Of a stretch of 45,595 nucleotides of DNA, positions 7,132-14,676 are shown in pieces. The notes below the pieces were generated by a model. It was given only the letters and a program-made list of their open reading frames with translations, was not told the DNA's origin and did no database searches. The stretch's first letter is position 1, and every line of letters starts with the position of its first letter. Both the position numbers and the translations under genes were made by a program. Source of the stretch: Actinomycetes bacterium (GTDB taxonomy: Bacteria > Actinomycetota > Actinomycetes > Actinomycetales > Cellulomonadaceae); NCBI GenBank assembly GCA_021793675.1, contig JAJYSG010000010.1, positions 1 through 45,595 on the forward strand, in the 5' to 3' direction.

Positions 7132-8964
7132 TCATGCCGTGTGCGCGGGCCGCAGCGGCACCACCGGCGCGAGGGTGGCCGTCTCCTCCGGCTCACCGGT
7201 CGGCGGCAGCGCCAGGTCGAGCGCAACCGCCGTCACCGGGTCGACGCGCTGCGCCGATCGCACCGGACAGCTCCACTCGCCCTCGACGTGCACGATCCGC
7301 ACGCCCGGCCGCTCGAGCCAGGCCAGCACCAGGTCGGTCTCCTCGGGATGGGCGGCGCCGGCGGGGGGCACCGGGGTCGGCACGTGCTCACCCGTCGCGC
7401 GCAGCGACGCGATGACCGGCATGGGGTCGTCGGTGCGTCCGGTGCACGCGGTCCCCGCCAGGCGGCCGTGCCGCACGAGCACCAGCTCCCAGCCGCCGTC
7501 GTCCGTGCGTCGGGCGGCGGTGAGCTCCGGGATGCGGGCGAGGGGGGCGGTGCGCTGCGTCCGGGCGGCGCCACGGAGGAACGCCGCCATCCGGTCCCGC
7601 ACGGCGGCCGCGTCCTCGAAGCGCTCCACGGCGACCAGGCTCCGGATCCGCGCCGCGAGGCGCTCGACGACGAGGGCCGGGTCGTCCGCCATGGCGCCCC
7701 GGACGGCCGTGACCACCTCGTCGTAGGCCGCCGGTGCGATGCCGCCGACGCACGGCGCACCGCAGCGTCCGATCTCGCCGAGCACGCACACCGACGCCCC
7801 GGCCGCGGGGCGCAGCGGCAGGTGCTTGCTGCACTGCCGCACGGGGAAGGCCTCGTGCAGCGCCTCGACCGCCAGCTGCGCCGCGCCGGCGGACGCGAAC
7901 GGGCCGATCCACGCCGAGCCGGGTTCGTCGCGCACCTCCCGCACCACGGACAGCCGCGGGTACGGCTCGCACGTCAGCCGCACCCAGGGCATGCGCTCCG
8001 GGTAGCGGGAGCGACGGTTGTACCGCGGCGCGTGCTCGGCGATGAGCCGCAGCTCTCGCACCCGCGCCTCGAGCGCGGTGGCGCACGGCACCGGGTCCAC
8101 GCGGGTGGCCAGCCGCACCATCTCGACCATGCGCGGCCGCTTCTCCGCGGACGTGAAGTACGAACGGACGCGACCGCGCACCGACGTCGTGGACGTCCCG
8201 ACGTAGAGCACCTCGTCGCCCGGGCCACGGAACAGGTAGACGCCGGGGGAGTCGGGCAGCGCGTCGGCCAGCGTCCGCTTGCGTCGCACGTCGGTCGGCA
8301 CCGGGTCGGATGCCGTCTCCAGGTCCTCCAGATACGTCACGCCGAGCGGCCCGAGGCGGCCGAGGATCGCATGGAGCACGTCCACCGTCGCACGGGCGTC
8401 GTCCAGGGCTCGGTGGTCCGGCGTCGTCGTCGCCCGGAAGAACGCCGCGAGCGACGAGAGCTTGTAGTTGGGCACCTCGTCGCGCGTGACGGCACGGCGC
8501 GCCAGCCTGACGGTGTCGACGACGCGGAAGCCGGGCCACGGGTGACCGAGCGCCGTGGCGGCCGCGCGCAGGAACCCGACGTCGAACGGTGCGTTGTGGG
8601 CGACGAGCACCGATCCGCGCGCCCACTCCAGGAAGCTCGGCAGCACCTGCTCGATCCGCGGCGCGCCGACGAGCATCGCGGTGGTGATCCCCGTCAGCAC
8701 CTGGATGAACGGCGGCACCGGGCCGCCCGGATCCACCAGGGTGTGGAACTCGCCCAGCACGTCGCCGCCCCGCACCTTGACCGCGCCGATCTCGGTGATC
8801 GCGGCGTCGACCGGCCGGCCGCCGGTGGTCTCCAGGTCGACGACGACGAACGTCACGTCGCTGAGCGGCACGCCCAGGTCGTCGAGCGTCGGCTGGACCG
8901 CCGCGCCGCCGGTCGGCGCCCCGCCGTCGCGCCACACCGGGTGCAGGCGACGGTCCGAGGGCAT
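7132..8964 (-). CDS. DEDDh exonuclease fused to UvrC-like GIY-YIG nuclease region
   Basis: A 610-residue fusion. The N-terminal part is a DnaQ-type 3'-5' exonuclease with all DEDDh residues: Asp43 and Glu45 in VVDLETTGG, Asp128 in HNAPFDVGFL, His184 and Asp189 in HRALDDA. Then follows a UvrC-like GIY-YIG domain (GVY at 241-243, YVG at 254-256, downstream Arg residues), the UvrC-type cysteine segment (CVLGEIGRCGAPCVGG, about 393-408) and a UVR-like helix pair (RFEDAAAVRDRM, about 448-459). The RNase H-like half of full UvrC is absent. A role in DNA repair is likely, with mechanism unproven. The homologue in M. tuberculosis is Rv2191. I chose ATG 8964. A GTG at 8994 would add ten residues. Neither start has a strong ribosome site. 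Confidence 0.9.
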   Translation of the reverse strand: MPSDRRLHPVWRDGGAPTGGAAVQPTLDDLGVPLSDVTFVVVDLETTGGRPVDAAITEIGAVKVRGGDVLGEFHTLVDPGGPVPPFIQVLTGITTAMLVGAPRIEQVLPSFLEWARGSVLVAHNAPFDVGFLRAAATALGHPWPGFRVVDTVRLARRAVTRDEVPNYKLSSLAAFFRATTTPDHRALDDARATVDVLHAILGRLGPLGVTYLEDLETASDPVPTDVRRKRTLADALPDSPGVYLFRGPGDEVLYVGTSTTSVRGRVRSYFTSAEKRPRMVEMVRLATRVDPVPCATALEARVRELRLIAEHAPRYNRRSRYPERMPWVRLTCEPYPRLSVVREVRDEPGSAWIGPFASAGAAQLAVEALHEAFPVRQCSKHLPLRPAAGASVCVLGEIGRCGAPCVGGIAPAAYDEVVTAVRGAMADDPALVVERLAARIRSLVAVERFEDAAAVRDRMAAFLRGAARTQRTAPLARIPELTAARRTDDGGWELVLVRHGRLAGTACTGRTDDPMPVIASLRATGEHVPTPVPPAGAAHPEETDLVLAWLERPGVRIVHVEGEWSCPVRSAQRVDPVTAVALDLALPPTGEPEETATLAPVVPLRPAHTA

Positions 8965-9013
8965 GGCCAGCACGCTAACCAGACGGACCGACACACCCCG
9001 GCGGGCGCGCCGG

Positions 9014-10813
9014 TCAGCCCGCGTAGAGCGCCTCCACCTCGTCGGCGAAGTCCTTGAGGACCTCGGCGCGACGCACCGAGAGCTTCGGTGTCAGGTATCC
9101 GTTGGCGATCGTGAGGTCGGTCGGCAGGATCCGGTACTTGCGGATCGACTCGGCGCGCGACACCGCCTGGTTGGTCCGCTCCACGGCCCGGTCGAGGGAG
9201 GCCCGCACGTCGGGATCCTGCGCCGCCTCGGCGAGCGACATCGGCGGCTTGTTGTGGGCGGTCAACCAGCCGGGCACGCCTTCGGGGTCCAGCGTGATGA
9301 GCGCCCCGATGAACGGTCGCTGGTCGCCGACGACGACCACCTGGCTGACGAGCGGGTGGCCGCGGAGCCGGTCCTCGAGCACCGAGGGGGCGACGTTCTT
9401 GCCGCCTGCCGTGACGATGATCTCCTTCTTGCGGCCGGTGATGGTGAGGAACCCGTCCTCGTCGAGCGCGCCGAGGTCGCCGGTGCGGAACCAGCCGTCG
9501 TCGAAGGCGTCGGCGGTCGCGGCGTCGTTGTTGAGGTACCCGACGAACACGCCGATGCCGGACGCCTCGATCTCGCCGTCGTCGGCGATGCGCAGGCCGC
9601 ACCCCGGCAGCGCGGGGCCGACGGTGCCGATCTTCGTGCGTTCGGGGAGGTTGACGCAGACCGGCGCGGTGGTCTCGGTGAGGCCGTAGCCCTCGAGCAC
9701 GCGCAGCCCGACGCCGCGGAAGAAGTGCCCGAGGCGCTCGCCGAGAGGAGCGCCGCCCGAGATCGCCCACTGCACCCGGCCGCCGAGCGCAGCCCTGATC
9801 TTGCGCAGCACGAGGACGTCCGCCACCAGGTGCTGCGTGCGCAGCCAGGGTCCCGGGCCGTGCGGCGTGTCCAGCGCGCGCGAGTAGACGATCGCGGTCT
9901 TGGCTGCGCGCTGGAAGATGCCGCGCCGGAAGCCGGTCGCCGCCGACTGCTCGGCGGAGTTGTAGACCTTCTCGAACACGCGCGGTACCGACAGCACGAA
10001 CGTCGGCCGGAACGACTGCAGGTCTGCCACCAGGGTGCGGGTGTCCGGCGCGTGGCCGAGCACGGCGCCCGCGGCGACGGTGAGCACGTGGATGAACCGT
10101 GCGAACACGTGCGCCAGCGGCATGAACAGCAGCGTCCGCACGTCGTCGCCGGTGACGACGACCTGAAGCTTGTCGATGGTGTTGACCACGAGCTCGGCGA
10201 AGTTCCCGTGGGTCAGCTGCGCGCCTTTCGGCCGGCCCGTGGTTCCGGACGTGTAGATCACCGTCGCCAGGTCTCCGAGCGTCGCCAGGTGGCGGCGGCG
10301 CTCGATCTCGGCGTCGGGCACGCCTGCCCCGGCGGCGACCAGCGCATCGATCGCGCCGTCGTCGATGACGAGGACGTCGCGCACGGCAGGGAGCCGGTCA
10401 CGGACCTGTGCGACGACGCCGGCGTGCCCCGCGTTCTCGACCACCACCACGGATGCCGCGGAGTCGGACAGGATCCACAGCACCTGCTCCGCCGAGGACG
10501 TCTCGTACACCGGCACGCCCACGGCGCCGGCGCCCCAGATCGCCCAGTCCAGCAGCGACCACTCGTAGCGGGTGCGGGCCATGATCGCGACGCGGTCGCC
10601 CGGCTGCACGCCCTGGGCCACCAGGCCCTTGGCCACGGCGACGATGTGGGCGTCGTACTCGTGCGCGGTCACGGGGTGCCAGACGCCGTCCGGCCCCGTC
10701 TTGCGCTCGACGAGCACGGCGTCGGGGTTGGCTGCGACCCGGCGGGCGAGCACGTCGTTGAGGTTGGACCCCGGTTCCAGGGTCACGGCGAGCGGGGTGA
10801 CGGACGCGGTCAT
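9014..10813 (-). CDS. fadD15: long-chain fatty acid-CoA ligase, FadD15-like
   Basis: AMP-forming acyl-CoA synthetase that activates fatty acids with ATP and CoA; peripheral membrane or cytosolic. The product is 599 residues. Adenylate-forming motifs are present: VIYTSGTTGRPKGAQLTHGN (P-loop), ISGGAPLGERL, GYGLTETTAPVC, and FRTGDLG with a following GRKKEII segment. The ATG at 10813 has GGAG seven bases upstream and gives a family-like N-terminus; the frame extends 13 codons further upstream. The gene name rests on the neighbourhood: in M. tuberculosis fadD15 lies between aroG/pknL and trpD, as here. Substrate chain length cannot be read from sequence. Confidence 0.93.
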   Translation of the reverse strand: MTASVTPLAVTLEPGSNLNDVLARRVAANPDAVLVERKTGPDGVWHPVTAHEYDAHIVAVAKGLVAQGVQPGDRVAIMARTRYEWSLLDWAIWGAGAVGVPVYETSSAEQVLWILSDSAASVVVVENAGHAGVVAQVRDRLPAVRDVLVIDDGAIDALVAAGAGVPDAEIERRRHLATLGDLATVIYTSGTTGRPKGAQLTHGNFAELVVNTIDKLQVVVTGDDVRTLLFMPLAHVFARFIHVLTVAAGAVLGHAPDTRTLVADLQSFRPTFVLSVPRVFEKVYNSAEQSAATGFRRGIFQRAAKTAIVYSRALDTPHGPGPWLRTQHLVADVLVLRKIRAALGGRVQWAISGGAPLGERLGHFFRGVGLRVLEGYGLTETTAPVCVNLPERTKIGTVGPALPGCGLRIADDGEIEASGIGVFVGYLNNDAATADAFDDGWFRTGDLGALDEDGFLTITGRKKEIIVTAGGKNVAPSVLEDRLRGHPLVSQVVVVGDQRPFIGALITLDPEGVPGWLTAHNKPPMSLAEAAQDPDVRASLDRAVERTNQAVSRAESIRKYRILPTDLTIANGYLTPKLSVRRAEVLKDFADEVEALYAG

Positions 10814-10848
10814 GGCATGACTCCATCGGCAGGCAACGACGTAGATCG

Positions 10849-10854
10849 ACAATA
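10849..10854 (-). promoter_or_regulatory. candidate -10 element for the acyl-CoA ligase gene
   Basis: TATTGT on the minus strand, 35 bases before the ATG at 10813. It fits the actinobacterial TANNNT pattern. No good -35 hexamer is seen at 16-19 bases upstream. Weak support. Confidence 0.3.
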
Positions 10855-10945
10855 CGGGACTTTGGACCTATTCCCTGTACTCAACGTCCCGGGTAGCTCC
10901 GCGTGTTCCGCTCCACGGTCACGCCAGGAGTGCGTGGCCGGGCGC

Positions 10946-10951
10946 TAGCGT
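10946..10951 (+). promoter_or_regulatory. candidate -10 element for the glucokinase gene
   Basis: TAGCGT matches TANNNT. The predicted transcript would start near 10958 and have a leader of about 47 bases containing the GGAGGG ribosome site. I see no clear -35. Confidence 0.4.
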
Positions 10952-11004
10952 AGGGCGGCTGCGCCCGCGTGGGCGGGCGGGTGCCTGGAGGGAGACCGGC
11001 TCTG

Positions 11005-11949
11005 ATGCTGGCGATCGGCGTGGACATCGGCGGGACGAAGATCGCAGCCGGGGTCGTGGACGACGAGGGTGTCATCCTCGCGCAGACCCGTCGCGACACC
11101 GACGCCACGGACGCGCACAGCGTCGATCGCGGGGTCGTCGACGTCTGCCGGGAGCTCATGGCGGACCACGAGATCGGCGCGATCGGGCTGGCCGCCCCCG
11201 GGTTCGTCAGCTCCGACCGGGCCACCGTGGGCTTCACCCCCAACCTGCCGTGGCGCGACCACGACCTGCGCGGCGAGGTGGCTGCGGCGCTCGACACCAC
11301 CGTGCCGATCGTCGTGGAGAACGACGCGAACGCCGCCGGCTGGGCCGAGTTCCGGTTCGGCGTCGCGCGCGACGTCGAGGACATGGTCACCCTCACGCTC
11401 GGCACCGGCCTGGGTGGCGCCATCGTCTCGGGCGGCGTCCTGCTGCGTGGCCGCTGGGGCGTGGCCGCCGAGATCGGCCACATGCGGGTGGTGCCGGACG
11501 GGCACTACTGCGGCTGCGGCCAGAACGGCTGCTGGGAGCAGTACGTCTCGGGCAGCGCCCTGGTGCGCGACGCCCAGGCGGTAGCGCAGACCCGCCCGGA
11601 CCGCGCACAGCGGCTGCTGGAGCTGGCCGGCGGCAAGTGGCGCAAGATCTCGGGGCACCACGTCACGGCCGCGGCGCAGGAGGGCGACGAGCTGGCGATC
11701 GGGCTGCTCGGCACGATCGGGCGGTGGGTCGGTGAGGGCGCCGCATCCGTCGCGGCGCTGCTCGACCCCGAGCTCTTCGTCGTCGGCGGCGGGCTGTCGG
11801 CGGCGGGCGAGCTGGTCATGGCGCCGGCCCGCGAGGCGTTCGCCGCGCACCTGTCCGCCGCGGGGTACCACCCGGAGGCGCGCTTCGCGATCGCCGCGAT
11901 GGGCAACGACGCCGGCATCGTCGGCGCGGGGGACCTGGCGCGGCGGTAG
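11005..11949 (+). CDS. glk: ROK-family glucokinase
   Basis: Phosphorylates glucose to glucose 6-phosphate in the cytosol. The 314-residue protein has the ATP-binding DIGGTK (residues 7-12), the catalytic Asp107 in VENDANAAGWAE, the phosphate loop LGTGLGGA (132-139), and the ROK zinc site His159, Cys169, Cys171 and Cys176 in the segment around GHYCGCGQNGCWE. Sequence alone does not separate ATP-dependent from polyphosphate-using members. The ATG at 11005 places the start just before the conserved strand and has GGAGGG 12 bases upstream; GTG codons at 10969 and 10981 are in frame but less likely. It lies close to the phosphofructokinase gene, consistent with a glycolytic group. Confidence 0.93.
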   Translation: MLAIGVDIGGTKIAAGVVDDEGVILAQTRRDTDATDAHSVDRGVVDVCRELMADHEIGAIGLAAPGFVSSDRATVGFTPNLPWRDHDLRGEVAAALDTTVPIVVENDANAAGWAEFRFGVARDVEDMVTLTLGTGLGGAIVSGGVLLRGRWGVAAEIGHMRVVPDGHYCGCGQNGCWEQYVSGSALVRDAQAVAQTRPDRAQRLLELAGGKWRKISGHHVTAAAQEGDELAIGLLGTIGRWVGEGAASVAALLDPELFVVGGGLSAAGELVMAPAREAFAAHLSAAGYHPEARFAIAAMGNDAGIVGAGDLARR

Positions 11950-11964
11950 CGACATGGCAGCCGA

Positions 11965-11982
11965 GCGGGCAACGTCGCCCGC
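11965..11982. terminator. hairpin between convergent genes
   Basis: GCGGGC, six-base loop, GCCCGC, in the 40-base gap between the convergent glucokinase and small membrane protein genes. It probably ends transcription in both directions. The arms are short and no T-run follows, so support is moderate. Confidence 0.5.
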
Positions 11983-11989
11983 AACTTGC

Positions 11990-12454
11990 TCAGACCACGG
12001 CCCCGGAGTCGGAGTCGGGGTCCCGACGGTGCGGCATGCGCCAGACCAGCACGGCGATCGCGGCCAGCAGCAGCACGCCGGCCACCGGGGCCAGCCAGCC
12101 GGGCGGGTCGTGCCAGGCGACCAGCAGGATGACGTACAGCACCGGTACGCCGACCGCGACGGCCCACGTGAGGACGCGCAACGGGTCGGAGCCCAGCACG
12201 GGGCCGGGATCCGGTGGCACGAAGTGCTCCTCCTCGTCGACGGCGTCCTCCGCCGCGTCGAACTGGTCGGTGCCGCCCCAGTCGCGGCCGGACAGCGTGC
12301 GTCCGGGTCCGTCCGCCAGCGCCGGGCCGGGCGACGGCGGCAGCGGCTCGTCGTCGAACGCGTTGGCCTCCGGCTCCCCGAGGTCGGCGACGATCTCGGC
12401 CCAGCGCGCGTCGAAGTCGCGCGGGTCGGCCTCGTCGTCCGGACGCTGGACCAT
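11990..12454 (-). CDS. conserved actinobacterial two-helix membrane protein, function unknown
   Basis: The product has 154 residues. The N-terminal two thirds are acidic and proline-rich, with no signal sequence. The last third has two hydrophobic helices (about LRVLTWAVAVGVPVLYVILL and GWLAPVAGVLLLAAIAVLVW) joined by a short WHDPPG turn, and ends in an Arg/Asp-rich tail. I do not recognise a named domain. The gene lies opposite and divergent to the PlsC-like acyltransferase and shares its promoter region. The ATG at 12454 follows a TANNNT element by exactly six bases, so the mRNA is probably leaderless. A role in membrane lipid biology is only guilt by proximity. Confidence 0.75.
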   Translation of the reverse strand: MVQRPDDEADPRDFDARWAEIVADLGEPEANAFDDEPLPPSPGPALADGPGRTLSGRDWGGTDQFDAAEDAVDEEEHFVPPDPGPVLGSDPLRVLTWAVAVGVPVLYVILLVAWHDPPGWLAPVAGVLLLAAIAVLVWRMPHRRDPDSDSGAVV

Positions 12455-12460
12455 GAAGGC

Positions 12461-12470
12461 ACTCTAGAGT
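12461..12470. promoter_or_regulatory. palindromic -10 element shared by divergent genes
   Basis: ACTCTAGAGT is a perfect 10-bp palindrome that presents TAGAGT on both strands. On the minus strand the hexamer (12466-12461) is followed by six bases and the ATG at 12454, giving a leaderless transcript. On the plus strand the hexamer (12465-12470) would start transcription near 12477, leaving a leader of about 46 bases with GAGGAGG before the acyltransferase TTG. No strong -35 is visible on either side. Confidence 0.5.
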
Positions 12471-12522
12471 CGGTCCGAGCAGTCCGCGTCGCCCGGGCTG
12501 GCCGCGGCACGAGGAGGACTCC

Positions 12523-13350
12523 TTGTTCTACTGGCTGATGAAGCACATCTTCGTCGGACCGCTGCTCAAGCTCGTCTACCGGCCGTGGGTCCGCGGCGCG
12601 CAGAACGTCCCTGCCGCGGGCCCCGCCATCCTGGCGAGCAACCACCTCGCGGTGATCGACTCCTTCTTCCTGCCTCTCATGCTCGACCGCGACATCGTGT
12701 TCATCGGCAAGCAGGAGTACTTCACCGGCAAGGGCATCAAGGGCCGTCTAGTCGCGGGGTTCATGCGCGGCGTCGGCACCATCCCGGTCGACCGTGGAGG
12801 CGGCAAGGCGGGGGAGGCGGCCCTCAACACCGGCCTGCGGCGCCTGCAGGAGGGCGGGCTCTTCGGCATCTACCCCGAGGGCACGCGCAGCCCCGACGGC
12901 CGGTTGTACCGCGGCAAGACGGGTGTCGCCCGCCTCGCCCTCGAGTCGGGTGCGCCCGTGCTCCCCGTGGTGATGGTGGGCACCAACGTCGCGCAGCCGA
13001 TCGGCCGCAAGATCCCGAAGATCATGCGGATCGGCACCGTGATCGGCGAGCCGCTCGACTTCTCGCGGTTCCAGGGTCTGGAGGACGACCGCTTCATCCT
13101 GCGCTCGGTGACCGACGAGATCATGTACGCGCTGATGAGCCTGTCCGGCCAGGAGTACGTCGACATGTACGCCGCGACGATGAAGGCCCGCATCGCGGCG
13201 GGCCTGGCGGCCGCAGGCGAGGAGGTCGGCGAGCCCGTCGCGCCGGGCGGGCGTCCGGTCCCGGAGGTCGAGCCGCCGCAGCCACCCGACGACGAGGACG
13301 AGCACGACGAGCCGGCAGTCGGCGACGAGAACGGCGCGCCGCCGGCTTGA
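12523..13350 (+). CDS. plsC: 1-acyl-sn-glycerol-3-phosphate acyltransferase family protein, PlsC-like
   Basis: Membrane-associated acyltransferase that makes phosphatidic acid from lysophosphatidic acid, or acylates a related lipid. The 275 residues include the catalytic NHxxxxD motif (SNHLAVIDSFF, about residues 40-50), the glycerol-phosphate motif FGIYPEGTRSPDGRL, a GKTGVARLA segment and PVLPVVMVGT. The last 45 residues are an acidic, proline-rich tail that is not part of the catalytic domain. The start is a TTG at 12523, preceded at 5 bases by GAGGAGG; the ATG at 12538 is the alternative but lies too far from that site. It is divergent from a small membrane protein gene. Confidence 0.9.
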   Translation: MFYWLMKHIFVGPLLKLVYRPWVRGAQNVPAAGPAILASNHLAVIDSFFLPLMLDRDIVFIGKQEYFTGKGIKGRLVAGFMRGVGTIPVDRGGGKAGEAALNTGLRRLQEGGLFGIYPEGTRSPDGRLYRGKTGVARLALESGAPVLPVVMVGTNVAQPIGRKIPKIMRIGTVIGEPLDFSRFQGLEDDRFILRSVTDEIMYALMSLSGQEYVDMYAATMKARIAAGLAAAGEEVGEPVAPGGRPVPEVEPPQPPDDEDEHDEPAVGDENGAPPA

Positions 13351-13391
13351 CGCGGGGATGGACGGCCCGTAGCCGGGACGTGGCCCGTGGC

Positions 13392-13397
13392 TAGGAT
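13392..13397 (+). promoter_or_regulatory. candidate -10 element for the phosphofructokinase operon
   Basis: TAGGAT matches TANNNT. A transcript from about 13404 would have a leader of about 52 bases with GAGAGG before the ATG at 13456. There is no convincing -35. Confidence 0.4.
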
Positions 13398-13455
13398 GAT
13401 CGCCGCGCGCTGTCGCGCTCCCCGCGTGTCCTGGTCGATCGAGAGGTGTGCTCCC

Positions 13456-14676
13456 ATGTCCGTCCGCCGCGTCGCCCTGCTCACGGCAGGCGGCTTCGCT
13501 CCGTGCCTCTCCTCGGCCGTCGGCGGCCTCATCGAGCGGTACACGGAGATCGCGCCGGACGTCGAGATCATCGCCTACCAGCACGGATACCACGGCCTGC
13601 TGCTGGGCGAGAAGGTCGTCGTGTCCGACGAGGTGCGTCAGCACGCCGGCGTGCTGCACCGGTTCGGCGGTTCGCCGATCGGCAACTCCCGCGTCAAGCT
13701 GACGAACCGCGCCGATGCGGAGAAGCGCGGCCTGGTCAAGCCCGGCGAGGACCCGCTGCAGGTGGCGGCCGAGCAGCTCAAGGCCGACGGCGTCGACGTG
13801 CTCCACACCATCGGCGGCGACGACACCAACACCACCGCGGCGGACCTGGCGGCCTACCTGCACCAGAACGGCTTCGAGCTGACGGTCGTCGGCCTGCCCA
13901 AGACGATCGACAACGACGTGGTGCCGATCCGGCAGTCGCTCGGGGCCTGGACCGCCGCCGAGCAGACCGCGCGGTTCGCCCAGAACGTCATCGGCGAGCA
14001 CCGCTCCGGGCCCCGCATGCTCATCGTTCACGAGGTCATGGGCCGCAACTGCGGCTGGCTCACCGCGGCCTCCGCCGCGGAGTACCGGCGCTGGCTGGAC
14101 ACCCAGGAGTGGGTGCCCGAGATCGGCCTGTCCCGCGAGCGCTGGGACATCCACGCGGTGCTTGTCCCCGAGTTGCCGATCGACCTCGACGCCGAGGCCA
14201 CCCGTCTGCGCGCGGTGATGGACGAGATCGGCAACGTCAACATCTTCCTGTCCGAGGGCGCCGGGCTGCCCGAGATCGTGGCGCAGCTGGAGGCCTCCGG
14301 CCACGAGGTGCAGCGTGACGCGTTCGGCCACGTGCGGCTCGACACCATCAACCCGGGCCAGTGGTTCGCCAAGCAGTTCGCGAAGAAGCTCGGCGCGGAG
14401 AAGGTCATGGTCCAGAAGTCGGGCTACTTCGCCCGCTCCGCGGCAGCGAACGCCGAGGACCTGCGCCTCATCAAGTCGATGACCGACCTGGCGGTCGAGT
14501 GCGCGCTGCGCGGCGAGTCCGGCGTCATCGGGCACGACGAGGAGGCGGGCGACCGGCTGCGCGCCATCGAGTTCCCGCGGATCGCCGGGGGCAAGCCGTT
14601 CGACACCACCCAGCCGTGGTTCCGCGCCATGCTGCAGGACATCGGGCAGCCGGTCGCCGAGAGCACAAAAGCATGA
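13456..14676 (+). CDS. pfp: pyrophosphate-dependent 6-phosphofructokinase
   Basis: Interconverts fructose 6-phosphate and fructose 1,6-bisphosphate in glycolysis. The 406 residues include GGDDT at 120-124 and PKTIDND at 148-154. ATP-dependent enzymes have Gly at the second Asp position of GGDDT (GGDGS) and Gly in place of this Lys (PGTIDND). The Asp/Lys pair marks PPi-using enzymes, which act reversibly. The substrate segment VHEVMGRNCGWLT and the C-terminal KSGYFARSA agree with the family. GAGAGG lies 9 bases before the ATG. The stop overlaps the ATG of the DAHP synthase gene (ATGA), so the two are translationally coupled. Confidence 0.92.
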   Translation: MSVRRVALLTAGGFAPCLSSAVGGLIERYTEIAPDVEIIAYQHGYHGLLLGEKVVVSDEVRQHAGVLHRFGGSPIGNSRVKLTNRADAEKRGLVKPGEDPLQVAAEQLKADGVDVLHTIGGDDTNTTAADLAAYLHQNGFELTVVGLPKTIDNDVVPIRQSLGAWTAAEQTARFAQNVIGEHRSGPRMLIVHEVMGRNCGWLTAASAAEYRRWLDTQEWVPEIGLSRERWDIHAVLVPELPIDLDAEATRLRAVMDEIGNVNIFLSEGAGLPEIVAQLEASGHEVQRDAFGHVRLDTINPGQWFAKQFAKKLGAEKVMVQKSGYFARSAAANAEDLRLIKSMTDLAVECALRGESGVIGHDEEAGDRLRAIEFPRIAGGKPFDTTQPWFRAMLQDIGQPVAESTKA

